64,000 bases of DNA, from the NCBI GenBank assembly GCA_964655225.1, contig CAZZMB010000002.1:1-64000 (forward strand), read 5' to 3'. The position numbers and the translations under genes were made by a program. Positions 43,038-52,509 of the stretch are shown piece by piece. The notes under the pieces are model-generated. The model did no database searches. It was not told the origin of the DNA and saw only the letters and a list, made by a program, of their open reading frames with translations. Position 1 is the stretch's first letter, and each line of letters begins with the position of its first letter. This stretch comes from JAFMKE01 sp964655225 (lineage in GTDB: Bacteria; Bacteroidota; Bacteroidia; Chitinophagales; UBA8649).

Positions 43038-46000
43038 ATGGAGCAAAAAAATGCGCAAGGCAAAGGATTTTATCCAGAATATACAGGTTTAAATTTAGCG
43101 GAAATCGATAAAAATATTGCTGCATTCTGGAAGGAAAATAAGGTCTTTAAGCAGTCCATTGACGCTAAGGAAGGTAATGACAAATTCGTTTTTTACGAAG
43201 GGCCACCTTCAGCAAACGGGATGCCGGGAATACATCATGTTATCGGTCGTACGGTAAAAGATATTTTTTGTCGATATAAAACCATGCAAGGATTTCAAGT
43301 GCTAAGAAAAGGGGGGTGGGATACGCACGGCCTGCCCGTTGAGTTGAAGGTTGAAAAAGAGTTGGGGATTACCAAAGAAGATATTGGCACTAAAATATCT
43401 GTAGAGGAATACAATCAGGAATGCAGAAAAACAGTACAAGAGTTTAAAAGTGTATGGGATGATTTGACTGTTAAAATGGGATATTGGGTTGACCTGGATA
43501 GTCCTTATGTTACTTTTGATAATGATTATATTGAATCTGTTTGGTGGGCATTAAGTGAGTTATATAAAAAGAACTTACTGTATAAAGGATACACTATTCA
43601 ACCATTTTCACCAGCAGCGGGGACAGGCCTAAGTACACATGAGTTAAACCAACCTGGAGCTTATCAAGATGTCACCGACACCAGCGCAGTTGCCCAATTT
43701 AAAGTGATTGAAAATGAGAATGCTAAGGAATTGTTTGGTGCAGTAACAGGGGAAACGCACTTTATTGCATGGACAACAACTCCTTGGACCTTACCCTCAA
43801 ATACCGCACTCGCGGTAGGGGGAAAGATTGATTATGTACTGATTAAAACATTTAACCCTTACACCTTTAAAGCAGTGCATGTCATCTTGGCTAAAAAGCT
43901 ACTATCGAAGTGGTTTCAGCCAGAAAATGAGCATGCCGATTTTGATGCTTATGAGCCGGGTCAAAAAGCGATTCCTTGGGAATTAGTTAAAAGCTTTACA
44001 GGTAAAGATTTAGAAGGTATAAAGTATGAACAACTCCTGCCTTACCACCAGCCTGAGGATGGAGATGCGTTTCGAGTCATTTTAGGTGATTTTGTAAGTA
44101 CTGAAGATGGAACTGGAATCGTACATATTGCGCCAAGCTTCGGTGCTGACGATATGCGAGTTGCAAAAACTGCAGGAATCGGTTCATTAACTTTAGTCGA
44201 TAAACAAGGTAAGTTCATCCAAGGTGTTGGCGAGTTTTCCGGTAGATATGTTAAAGATTATAAGGAAGAGAAAAACTATCGATCAGTAGATATCGATATT
44301 TCAATAAAGTTAAAGGAACAAAATAAGGCCTTTAATGTAAAGAAATACGTCCATAATTATCCCCATTGTTGGCGTACAGATAAACCTATTTTATACTACC
44401 CCTTGGATAGTTGGTTTATACAAACTACGAAGGTTAAAGAGCAATTGATTGCCAATAATAATAAGATCAATTGGAAACCAGAAAGTACAGGAAAAGGACG
44501 CTTTGGAAATTGGTTGGAGAACCTACAAGATTGGAACTTATCGCGATCTAGATTTTGGGGTATTCCATTGCCAATATGGCGCACTGAAGACGGGGAAGAG
44601 GTTCTTTGTATTGGTTCAATTGCTCAATTGAAAGAAGAAATGCAAAAGGCTAATGAGGCTTTGGGAATTGAAAATGAAGAAATCACAGATTTACATAAGC
44701 CATATATTGACCGAGTAACCTTGGTGTCAGCATCGGGAAAGCCGATGAAAAGGGAAGCTGACGTGATAGATGTTTGGTTTGATTCAGGAAGTATGCCGTT
44801 CGCCCAACAGCATTATCCATTTGAGAATAAGGAAGTTTTTGAACAAAATTTTCCGGCCGATTTTATTGCAGAAGGCGTTGATCAAACCCGAGGCTGGTTT
44901 TTTACATTGCATGCGATATCTACAATGCTCTTTAATCAACCGGCGTATAAAAATGTTATCGCAAACGGTTTGGTCCTGGATGAAAAAGGTCAGAAAATGT
45001 CAAAGCGTGTAGGTAATGTTGTTGATCCTTTCCATACGCTAGATAAATATGGAGCAGATGCAACAAGATGGTATATTATTGCAAATTCCCAACCCTGGGA
45101 CAACCTGAAATTTAGTTTTACGGGTATCGAAGAAGTGCGTAGAAAGCTTTTTGGCACGCTATATAATACCTATTCATTTTTCGCTTTGTATGCCAATATT
45201 GATGGCTTTAGTTTCGCAGAGAAAAATATAGAAGTAGAAAAACGTCAAGAAATAGACCAATGGATTTTATCTGTGCTTAATAGTTTGGTTAAGAATGTAA
45301 CAATCGCTTTTGAGGATTATGAACCTACTAATGCAGCAAGACTTATTCAAGAGTTTGTTGACGACAACTTAAGTAATTGGTACGTGCGCTTAAATAGAAG
45401 AAGATTTTGGAAAGGGGACTATTCAGAAGACAAGATAATGGCTTACCAGACCTTGTATACTTGTTTGGAAACCTTAAGTAAATTAATGGCGCCGATAGCT
45501 CCATTTTTCAGTGACTTTTTGTTTAAAAACTTAAATGAAGTAAGCGGTAGAGTAGATGTAAGCTCGGTTCATTTAGCGGACTTTCCTGTGAGTGAAGAAA
45601 GTAATATTGATGTTAATCTTGAAGAGCGCATGTATCTTGCTCAAAGCATTTCTTCCATGGTCCTTTCATTGAGGAAAAAGGAAAAAATAAAGGTAAGGCA
45701 ACCCTTGGCAAAAGTTATTATTCCAATTATTAATGAAGATTTACAAGGAAAAGTCGAGAAGGTGGAAGACTATATCCTCAATGAAATTAATGTGAAGGCA
45801 ATGGAGTATTTGAGTGATACTTCTGGGATTATTTCAAAGTCAATAAAACCAAATTTTAAAACTTTAGGGCCAAAGTATGGGAAACATATGAAGGCAATAA
45901 GTGTTGAGGTTGCATCCTTTGATCAGGCCCAAATTGCAACTATTGAGGAGGAAGGGTCGTATACTTTAAATATAGGAAGTGAGGAACTTGTTTTGGAATA

Positions 46001-46355
46001 TGTAGATTTTATAATTAGTTCTGATGATATTGAAGGTTGGCTAGTGGCTAGTGATAAGGGTTTAACTGTCGCCTTAGATATTCATATAAGTGACGACTTA
46101 AAGGCAGAGGGAAATGCCAGAGAATTCGTGAACCGAGTTCAGAACTTGAGAAAAGAGAGCAATTTGGACGTTACGGATAAAATAGTAATTAAAATGTTGG
46201 TTAATGATGATTTTAAACCTGCATTAGATAAATATAAAAATTATATTTGTACTGAAATTCTAGCAACGGATATTGAATTGATTTCCATTCTAAGGGAAGG
46301 TCAATCAATCGAAGTGAATGATATGAATCTAGAGATAGAATTAATTAAAAAATAG
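43038..46355 (+). CDS. ileS: Isoleucyl-tRNA synthetase
   Basis: A 1105-residue class I synthetase charging tRNA-Ile. The HIGH-type motif is GMPGIHH (about residues 60-66), the KMSKR loop is at 653-657 (GQKMSKRVGNVVDPFHTL), an editing domain lies between, and a tRNA-binding region follows. Length and the first-motif context (KGGWDTHGLPVELKVEKELGI) resemble the longer, eukaryote-like type 2 IleRS rather than the ~940-residue type 1. The DksA-like gene starts 4 bp after its stop. Confidence 0.95.
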   Translation: MEQKNAQGKGFYPEYTGLNLAEIDKNIAAFWKENKVFKQSIDAKEGNDKFVFYEGPPSANGMPGIHHVIGRTVKDIFCRYKTMQGFQVLRKGGWDTHGLPVELKVEKELGITKEDIGTKISVEEYNQECRKTVQEFKSVWDDLTVKMGYWVDLDSPYVTFDNDYIESVWWALSELYKKNLLYKGYTIQPFSPAAGTGLSTHELNQPGAYQDVTDTSAVAQFKVIENENAKELFGAVTGETHFIAWTTTPWTLPSNTALAVGGKIDYVLIKTFNPYTFKAVHVILAKKLLSKWFQPENEHADFDAYEPGQKAIPWELVKSFTGKDLEGIKYEQLLPYHQPEDGDAFRVILGDFVSTEDGTGIVHIAPSFGADDMRVAKTAGIGSLTLVDKQGKFIQGVGEFSGRYVKDYKEEKNYRSVDIDISIKLKEQNKAFNVKKYVHNYPHCWRTDKPILYYPLDSWFIQTTKVKEQLIANNNKINWKPESTGKGRFGNWLENLQDWNLSRSRFWGIPLPIWRTEDGEEVLCIGSIAQLKEEMQKANEALGIENEEITDLHKPYIDRVTLVSASGKPMKREADVIDVWFDSGSMPFAQQHYPFENKEVFEQNFPADFIAEGVDQTRGWFFTLHAISTMLFNQPAYKNVIANGLVLDEKGQKMSKRVGNVVDPFHTLDKYGADATRWYIIANSQPWDNLKFSFTGIEEVRRKLFGTLYNTYSFFALYANIDGFSFAEKNIEVEKRQEIDQWILSVLNSLVKNVTIAFEDYEPTNAARLIQEFVDDNLSNWYVRLNRRRFWKGDYSEDKIMAYQTLYTCLETLSKLMAPIAPFFSDFLFKNLNEVSGRVDVSSVHLADFPVSEESNIDVNLEERMYLAQSISSMVLSLRKKEKIKVRQPLAKVIIPIINEDLQGKVEKVEDYILNEINVKAMEYLSDTSGIISKSIKPNFKTLGPKYGKHMKAISVEVASFDQAQIATIEEEGSYTLNIGSEELVLEYVDFIISSDDIEGWLVASDKGLTVALDIHISDDLKAEGNAREFVNRVQNLRKESNLDVTDKIVIKMLVNDDFKPALDKYKNYICTEILATDIELISILREGQSIEVNDMNLEIELIKK

Positions 46356-46359
46356 TGAT

Positions 46360-46743
46360 ATGGCGGCCAAAGAAAAAACAAGATATTCAGATTCTGAGTT
46401 AGTAGAGTTTAAGGATTTGATTGTGAAAAAGATAGAAGAGTCAAGAGCTGAGTTGAAAGATTATCAAGACCAAATCTCAAAGAAAAACACAGGATCTTCT
46501 GATACGGACTATAAATTTAATGGATTAGAGGACAGTTCTCTTTTAGTAGAGCGCGAGTATTTAAGCCAACAAGCTTCAAGACAAGCAAAATTTATAAGTC
46601 ATTTAGAAAAGGCTTTGGTTCGAATTGAGAATAAAACCTATGGGATTTGTCGAGAAACGGGGAAGTTAATTTCTCCAGAACGGCTACGAATTGTTCCTCA
46701 TGCCACTTTGAGTATCGAAGCCAAGAAGTCGCAAAAGAAATAA
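46360..46743 (+). CDS. DksA/TraR-like protein with single cysteine
   Basis: A 127-residue protein: an acidic/helical N-terminal coiled-coil (about 10-90) and the DksA/TraR C-terminal motif YGICRETGKLISPERLRIVPHATLSIE. Only Cys97 remains of the four-cysteine zinc site, the form found in most Bacteroidota. Such proteins bind the RNA polymerase secondary channel and may work in transcript or stringent control. It lies in the ileS-lspA operon (4 bp after ileS, 3 bp before lspA). Confidence 0.88.
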   Translation: MAAKEKTRYSDSELVEFKDLIVKKIEESRAELKDYQDQISKKNTGSSDTDYKFNGLEDSSLLVEREYLSQQASRQAKFISHLEKALVRIENKTYGICRETGKLISPERLRIVPHATLSIEAKKSQKK

Positions 46744-46746
46744 GCA

Positions 46747-47364
46747 TTGAAAAGCAGAACTTACCTTGTACTTGCTATTACATTAATTACAATTATTCTC
46801 GATCAGGTTTCAAAAATAATGATCAAAACATCTATGGTGTTGGGTCAAGAAATCAAAGTCTTTGGGTCTTGGTTTAAACTACATTTTGTTGAAAATGAAG
46901 GAATGGCGATGGGTATTTCATGGGGTGGTGAACTCGGGAAATACAGCCTTACTCTTTTTAGAATAGTGGCAATTGGAGTCATTATATATTACATCTATAC
47001 GCTTATCAAAACCAACGCGCATAAGGGGCTTATAGCCGTTATGGCTTTCTTGCTGGCCGGGGCAATGGGCAATGTCTTTGATAGTTTGTTCTATGGCCTT
47101 ATTTTTAGTGACAGTACTTATCATGTTGCTAATTTTGTGCCTGTAGGGACAGGGTACAAAGGTTTTATGCAAGGCAATGTGGTTGATATGTTATCCTTTC
47201 AGTTATTTAGCATACCCAATTGGATTCCTTTATATGGCGGTCAAAAATTTTTCCCATTCATATTTAATATTGCTGATGCCGCAATTAGTGTTGGGATCAT
47301 ATTAATTATCATTTTTCAGAAAAGATTTTTCCCAGAGCCAGCAGAAGGGAATCCATCAAAGTGA
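46747..47364 (+). CDS. lspA: Lipoprotein signal peptidase II
   Basis: A 205-residue inner-membrane aspartic protease that removes signal peptides from lipoproteins. Catalytic Asp147 is in VVDMLSF and Asp177 in FNIADAAISVG; four membrane segments and the DQVSK motif near residue 19-23 are present. It starts with TTG at 46747, 3 bp after the DksA-like stop; the next ATG (46819) would cut off the conserved first segment, so TTG is preferred. It is the last gene of the ileS operon. Confidence 0.93.
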   Translation: MKSRTYLVLAITLITIILDQVSKIMIKTSMVLGQEIKVFGSWFKLHFVENEGMAMGISWGGELGKYSLTLFRIVAIGVIIYYIYTLIKTNAHKGLIAVMAFLLAGAMGNVFDSLFYGLIFSDSTYHVANFVPVGTGYKGFMQGNVVDMLSFQLFSIPNWIPLYGGQKFFPFIFNIADAAISVGIILIIIFQKRFFPEPAEGNPSK

Positions 47365-47585
47365 AATTGATTCAGCTAAGCTTTTAAGAGATATAAAATT
47401 TAAATAATTGGATATTGAAGACTAAGGGTATAAAGTAAAAAAGACTCAACAAAAGTTGGGTGGTATTCAACAACTCATCGTTCTTTTCCAAGGAGTCTTA
47501 AAAGACTTGAACACCGGCATTCGATGGAAATCACTTATCCAACTTCAACATAGCATTCAATAATGTGATGTTAGAGAACAAAACT

Positions 47586-49202
47586 CTAGCTGTTCATCGA
47601 AATCAGAAATTCTTCGTTGGATTCAGTACCGCGCATATTTTTAAGAATAAAATTCATGGATTCATCAGGAGTCATATCTCCTAAGTGATTTCGTAAAATC
47701 AACATTTTCTTATACACATCTTCTTCAAGAAGTAAATCTTCACGACGCGTGCTTGATGTCACTAAATCAATAGCAGGATAAACACGTTTATTGGCTAAAC
47801 GTCTGTCCAATTGAAGTTCCATGTTCCCCGTACCTTTGAATTCTTCAAAGATGACTTCATCCATTTTAGACCCTGTATCGACCAATGCTGTCGCTAGTAT
47901 GGTTAAGGAACCACCGTTTTCTATTTTACGTGCTGCTCCAAAAAACTTTTTTGGTTTATGTAAAGCATTGGCTTCTACACCACCAGAAAGCACCTTACCT
48001 GAAGAAGGAGCCACTGTGTTATATGCTCTTGCTAATCTTGTTATCGAGTCTAAAAGGATAACTACGTCGTGTCCACATTCCACCAATCGTTTTGCTTTTT
48101 GTAAAGCCATGTTACTAACCTTCACGTGACGGTCAGGAGTTTCATCAAATGTAGAAGATAAAACTTCTGCATTCACACTTCTTTCCATATCTGTTACTTC
48201 TTCTGGACGTTCGTCTATCAACAAGACCATTAAATATGCCTCTGGGTGATTTTTAGCGATTGCATTGGCTACATCCTTTAAAATAGTTGTTTTACCTGTT
48301 TTAGGTTGAGCAACAATCATCCCTCTTTGTCCTTTGCCAATTGGAGTGAACAAATCGATAACACGAGTAGAATAATTTCTGGGTTCATCTGTGGATAGAT
48401 GGAATCGCTCATTGGGGAATAATGGAGTTAGGTAGTCAAAAGGTACTCTATCTCTCACCTCTTCAGGGTTTTTACCATTAATTTTATCTACTTTCAGCAA
48501 GGCAAAATACTTTTCTCCATCTTTAGGTGGTCGCACCTTACCAGTGCATGTATCTCCGGTTTTCAAACCAAACAACTTGATTTGAGAAGGAGAAACATAA
48601 ACATCATCGGGAGAGGACAAATAATTATAATCCGATGAGCGCAAAAAGCCATATCCCTCTTGCATCATTTCTAATACACCTTCAGCGGCTATCACACCAT
48701 CTATTTCTACATTAAAAACGGGTGCAGATGGTTTCTTTTCTCTATGCTGAGGACTTTTCTTTTGATTGTCACGATTATCGTATTTTGGATTGTCCTTATT
48801 TTTATCATCACGATCTATTCTTTCCGGTTTATGATGCTTATTATCCTTTCCGCTTTCCTTAGCAGCAGGTTTTTCATCGTTTGATTGAGAATTTGAAACG
48901 GGATTTTCTTGAATATCTGCCGCAGATGGCATAGGTTTTCTTGTTCTTTTAGCTTGTCCACCCTTTTCTGAATTTCCACCTTTATTTTCTTGCTTAGGAG
49001 CCTTGTCCTTAGATGCTGGGGGAGCTATATCTTTATCAGATTTGATTTCTTTAACTGCGTCAGGATTTACAGCCTGCGCGTCAATAATAGCTAAAACTAA
49101 ATCTTGTTTAACAAGCTTTTTGCTATCCTTAACCTTAAGCTTTTCAGCTATTTCCTTTAATTCAGGGACAAGCATCTCGTTCAGCTGGGAAAAATTGTAC
49201 AT
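47586..49202 (-). CDS. rho: Transcription termination factor Rho
   Basis: A 538-residue RNA-dependent ATPase/helicase. It has the Rho N-terminal domain (about 1-43), then a long Lys/Asp/Glu/Asn-rich insertion (about 44-160), the cold-shock-like RNA-binding fold (about 165-235), Walker A QPKTGKTT near residue 300 and Walker B VVILLDSITRL near 380, plus the GTGNMELQLDRR and SSTRREDLLL motifs. The insertion is typical of Bacteroidota and some Actinobacteria and may promote RNA binding or phase separation. The 221 bp to lspA (47365-47585) hold a small AGTCTT/AAGACT hairpin and no gene. Confidence 0.95.
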   Translation of the reverse strand: MYNFSQLNEMLVPELKEIAEKLKVKDSKKLVKQDLVLAIIDAQAVNPDAVKEIKSDKDIAPPASKDKAPKQENKGGNSEKGGQAKRTRKPMPSAADIQENPVSNSQSNDEKPAAKESGKDNKHHKPERIDRDDKNKDNPKYDNRDNQKKSPQHREKKPSAPVFNVEIDGVIAAEGVLEMMQEGYGFLRSSDYNYLSSPDDVYVSPSQIKLFGLKTGDTCTGKVRPPKDGEKYFALLKVDKINGKNPEEVRDRVPFDYLTPLFPNERFHLSTDEPRNYSTRVIDLFTPIGKGQRGMIVAQPKTGKTTILKDVANAIAKNHPEAYLMVLLIDERPEEVTDMERSVNAEVLSSTFDETPDRHVKVSNMALQKAKRLVECGHDVVILLDSITRLARAYNTVAPSSGKVLSGGVEANALHKPKKFFGAARKIENGGSLTILATALVDTGSKMDEVIFEEFKGTGNMELQLDRRLANKRVYPAIDLVTSSTRREDLLLEEDVYKKMLILRNHLGDMTPDESMNFILKNMRGTESNEEFLISMNS

Positions 49203-49377
49203 ATTTTGATTTTATTTGAAATTAGTTCTTTCGAAAAAATTAGTTGAGATTGATTTGAAGTGCTAGAACTAGCTGTGGTGTTTTTAAACCATCACAATGT
49301 TACGCAAAGTTTTTATCTCCACAAACATTATTTGAACAAATAAGCCTTTATTCGATGTATTTTGCCGATACATTGGC

Positions 49378-49385
49378 TATTTTTG
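49378..49385 (+). promoter_or_regulatory. -7 element TATTTTTG for serS
   Basis: Exact TAnnTTTG match, 19 bp before the serS ATG at 49405. Leader about 13 bases. Confidence 0.4.
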
Positions 49386-49404
49386 TATCAAACAATCAAT
49401 TTTA

Positions 49405-50682
49405 ATGCTGGATATAAATATTATTAGGAAAAAAATGGCTTTAGCTAGTGCAGGTCTAAAAAAGCGGAATATTGAGAATGCAGATGAATTATTGAACAAG
49501 CTTGTTGCTTTGGATGATACACGTAAGCGAATACAGACAATATTAGACGAAAAATTGGCTAGGTTGAACGCGCTATCTAAGCAAATAGGAGAATTATTTA
49601 AATCGGGTAAGCGTGAAGAAGCAGAAAATTTGCGTCAAGAATCTGTTGACCTAAAAGAAGAAGTGAGTCAATTGCAAGATGAGCAGCTTATAGTCTTACA
49701 AAATTTGGAAGAAGATTTGCTGCAAATACCTAATATACCCCACGAATCTGTTCCTTCAGGAAAAACACCAGAAGATAACGAGGTAGTTAGAAAATGGGGA
49801 GAGTTTCCCGTTTTAGCTAGTGACAATGATTTACCGCACTGGGATTTGGCTAAAAAGTTTGAAATTTTTGACCTAGAATTAGGCGTCAAGTTGACAGGTG
49901 CGGGATTTCCTGTTTATACTGGAAAGGGTGCACAATTGCAAAGAGGATTAATAAACTTCTTTCTTACGCAAGCCACAAACGCAGGCTATAAAGAAGTAAT
50001 TCCGCCATTATTGGTTAATGAGGCAAGTGCTCGTGCAACTGGTCAACTACCCGATAAAGAAGGACAGATGTATGAAATGAAGGAAGATCCTTATTTTCTT
50101 ATTCCCACAGCGGAGGTGCCAATTACAAATATGTTCAGAGGCGAATTGGTAGAAGAAAAAGATTTACCCATCCGCTTAACAGGATACACTCCCTGTTTTA
50201 GAAGAGAAGCTGGTTCTTATGGCGCACACGTAAGGGGCTTGAATCGCCTGCACCAATTCGATAAAATTGAAATTGTACAAATTGCTCATCCAGATAAGAG
50301 TTATGAAGTGCTCGAGGAAATGGTAGCTCATGTGGAGTCTTTGGTAAAGGCTTTAGAACTGCCTTATCGAGTATTGCGCTTGTGTGGGGGTGATTTAGGC
50401 TTCACTTCTACGCTAACCTATGATATTGAGGTATACAGTGCTGCACAAAAACGATGGTTGGAGGTCAGCAGTATTTCTAACTTCGAAACTTATCAAACTA
50501 AGCGTTTGATGTTGCGTTATAAAGATGCTGATGGAAACAGAAAGCTGGCTAATACGCTCAATGGCAGTGCCTTAGCACTTCCAAGAATTCTAGCGGCGCT
50601 CATCGAAAATAATCAAGAACCGGACGGTATTCGAATGCCAAAGGCCATTCAATCCTTTGTAGGATTCGATAAGTTGAGCTAG
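49405..50682 (+). CDS. serS: Seryl-tRNA synthetase
   Basis: A 425-residue class II synthetase for tRNA-Ser. The N-terminal long coiled-coil arm (about residues 30-105) binds the variable arm of the tRNA. Class II motifs are FRREAGSYGAHVRGLNRLHQFDKIEIV (motif 2) and NGSALALPRILAALIENNQ (motif 3). Normal length. It stands alone between rho and the pterin dehydratase gene. Confidence 0.95.
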   Translation: MLDINIIRKKMALASAGLKKRNIENADELLNKLVALDDTRKRIQTILDEKLARLNALSKQIGELFKSGKREEAENLRQESVDLKEEVSQLQDEQLIVLQNLEEDLLQIPNIPHESVPSGKTPEDNEVVRKWGEFPVLASDNDLPHWDLAKKFEIFDLELGVKLTGAGFPVYTGKGAQLQRGLINFFLTQATNAGYKEVIPPLLVNEASARATGQLPDKEGQMYEMKEDPYFLIPTAEVPITNMFRGELVEEKDLPIRLTGYTPCFRREAGSYGAHVRGLNRLHQFDKIEIVQIAHPDKSYEVLEEMVAHVESLVKALELPYRVLRLCGGDLGFTSTLTYDIEVYSAAQKRWLEVSSISNFETYQTKRLMLRYKDADGNRKLANTLNGSALALPRILAALIENNQEPDGIRMPKAIQSFVGFDKLS

Positions 50683-50775
50683 TTTTACCAACATCTAGAA
50701 CTTATAAATAGTTGACAGACAAGAGTCAATCTCAAGATAAAAGTTTATCTCAAGCTATAGGATTTGGCAATTATT

Positions 50776-51003
50776 TTACAAGCTATCAATTGCTTTCGCA
50801 AGTTCTCGATCTTTTGCTGTAATGGTATTTCCCTCGTCATGCGTGGTCAAGTGAATTTCTACCTGATTATATACATTACTCCACCACGGGTGATGATTGT
50901 GCTTTTCAGCTAAAATTGCGACTCTAGTCATAAAAGCAAAAGCCTCAGAAAAATCCTTAAAGGTATATTTCTTTACAAGTTCGTTGTTTTCTTCTTTCCA
51001 CAT
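50776..51003 (-). CDS. 4a-hydroxytetrahydrobiopterin dehydratase (PCD)
   Basis: A 75-residue pterin-4a-carbinolamine dehydratase with the core KDFSEAFAFMTRVAILAEKHNHHPWWSNVYNQVEIHLTTHD. The HNHHP and W-x-N-V-Y-N motifs hold the catalytic histidines. Normal role is recycling the pterin cofactor of aromatic amino-acid hydroxylases; no such hydroxylase is in the window. It lies 12 bp after the M42 peptidase gene, same strand. Confidence 0.9.
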   Translation of the reverse strand: MWKEENNELVKKYTFKDFSEAFAFMTRVAILAEKHNHHPWWSNVYNQVEIHLTTHDEGNTITAKDRELAKAIDSL

Positions 51004-51015
51004 TTCTTTAGCGTT

Positions 51016-52068
51016 TTATTGATGAGACCAATCAAAAGTATCCAAATTACTTACACATGCTTTAAGCATTTCGATAGATAAATGTATATCCTCTTTGTTG
51101 CACATTTCTATCACTTGATGTATGTGTCTGGTAGGAATAGAAATTGCACCAGCAATTGTTCCATATTTGGACATTCGCTGCATTCCAGCAGTATCGGTAC
51201 CCCCAGCAGTTAAGATTTCTGCTTGCCATTTGAGCTTATGCTTATCTGCAGTTTCTTTCATATATCTTACCATTCGAGTATCGCAGACTGTTGAGCTATC
51301 CATTATTTTAATAGCGGTTCCATTGCCCATTTGAGTGATTTGTTCGTGCGGCTGCGATCCAGGTACGTCAAATGCAATAGTCGTGTCAAGTCCGAAACTA
51401 AAATGAGGCTCTACATGATGACCAGCAACTGTAGCACCCCGAATACCAATTTCTTCTTGGACAGTGAAAACTCCATATAAGTCATAAGGCACCTCTCTAT
51501 CCTTCAACTCTCTCAACGCTTCTAGTAATATAAAAACTGAAACTCTATTATCTAAAGATTTAGCATTTACACAATTACCCATTTCTATTAGTTCTCGTTG
51601 GCGCGTAATTGGATTGCCAACTTCAATAAATTCTTCAACTTCTTCTTTACTCATTCCCATGTCAATAAAGAAATCAGTTGTCTTAAGATTTTTGGTGCGC
51701 TCCTCAGGGGTCATTACATGTATCGGTTTGCTACCCATAACTCCGATCAAATCTTTTTTGCCATGAACGATTACTCGTTGCGCAGTTAAAGTTTTTGGGT
51801 CAAATCCCCCAAGCGTATGGAAACGAACAAACCCCTTATCATCAATTCCGGTTACAATAAAACCTATTTCATCGAGATGTGCAGCAACCATAGCACGCTT
51901 GCTACTGTCTTTTCCTTTTTTAAGCGCAATTAAGTTACCCATCGCATCAATACTTACTTCATCGACAAAGGGAGTCACTTGATGTTTAATAAAATTACGT
52001 ATCCGATTTTCGAAACCCGGAGCTCCGGCGGTTTCTGTAATAGTGGCTAGTAGAGCTACATTTATCAT
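51016..52068 (-). CDS. M42-family metallopeptidase (glutamyl aminopeptidase-like)
   Basis: A 350-residue di-metal aminopeptidase. Start chosen at 52068 (MINVALLATITETAGAPGFENRIR); an in-frame ATG at 52155 would add a non-conserved tail through the terminator stem. Metal-site features are VAAHLDEIGF, GNCVNAKSLDNRVSVFILLEAL, VQEEIGIRGATV, FGLDTTIAFD and IPTRHIHQVIEMC. It trims peptides in the cytoplasm. PCD gene follows at 12 bp. Confidence 0.9.
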   Translation of the reverse strand: MINVALLATITETAGAPGFENRIRNFIKHQVTPFVDEVSIDAMGNLIALKKGKDSSKRAMVAAHLDEIGFIVTGIDDKGFVRFHTLGGFDPKTLTAQRVIVHGKKDLIGVMGSKPIHVMTPEERTKNLKTTDFFIDMGMSKEEVEEFIEVGNPITRQRELIEMGNCVNAKSLDNRVSVFILLEALRELKDREVPYDLYGVFTVQEEIGIRGATVAGHHVEPHFSFGLDTTIAFDVPGSQPHEQITQMGNGTAIKIMDSSTVCDTRMVRYMKETADKHKLKWQAEILTAGGTDTAGMQRMSKYGTIAGAISIPTRHIHQVIEMCNKEDIHLSIEMLKACVSNLDTFDWSHQ

Positions 52069-52139
52069 ACTTGATGTTTTGTTTATTTGTAAAAGGTAGT
52101 CAAATTTAAGCCTTCTGACCGAAAGGAAAATTTTACAAT

Positions 52140-52178
52140 AAAAAATGGCATCCACCTAAGGATGCTCTTTTTTTTAGC
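52140..52178 (-). terminator. Terminator of the CPBP-cdsA-psd operon
   Basis: A stem of GCATCC (52148-52153) and GGATGC (52160-52165) with T runs on both strands. Read on the minus strand it closes the small secreted protein gene (stop at 52189). Short stem, so moderate strength. Confidence 0.6.
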
Positions 52179-52188
52179 TTACCGCTCT

Positions 52189-52497
52189 TTAATAATCTTC
52201 TGTCGCTGTTTCGTTTGATTTCGACTGCGTAGCTTTCTTTTTATATTCGGTAGTTTGCATTAATTTTTTACTGTCCTCCTTCATCTTTAGAATGAGATCT
52301 TTGTGTTCTATTTTGTCGCTATTGAGTTTAATTGTTGACGGAGTTACATTAATTTTAATGCTTGTCTGCTCCACTTTGATTGGATCCAGTTTAATCGTTT
52401 CATCCGCCTCTGTAGTTACTTCATTTTTTTCCAAACTTTGACTAAATCCGAAGACCACAAATGCAACACTGAGAAGAAGTAAATTAATTTTTTTCAT
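52189..52497 (-). CDS. Small secreted Lys-rich protein of unknown function
   Basis: A 102-residue protein with a signal peptide (MKKINLLLLSVAFVVFGFSQS). The mature part is low-complexity, rich in Lys, Glu, Thr and Ser (KIEHKDLILKMKEDSKKLMQTTEYKKKATQSKS), and no family is recognised. It starts 12 bp after the psd stop, same strand, and is followed by a terminator, so it is the last gene of the phospholipid operon. Confidence 0.55.
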   Translation of the reverse strand: MKKINLLLLSVAFVVFGFSQSLEKNEVTTEADETIKLDPIKVEQTSIKINVTPSTIKLNSDKIEHKDLILKMKEDSKKLMQTTEYKKKATQSKSNETATEDY

Positions 52498-52509
52498 AAT
52501 TTATTGTTT

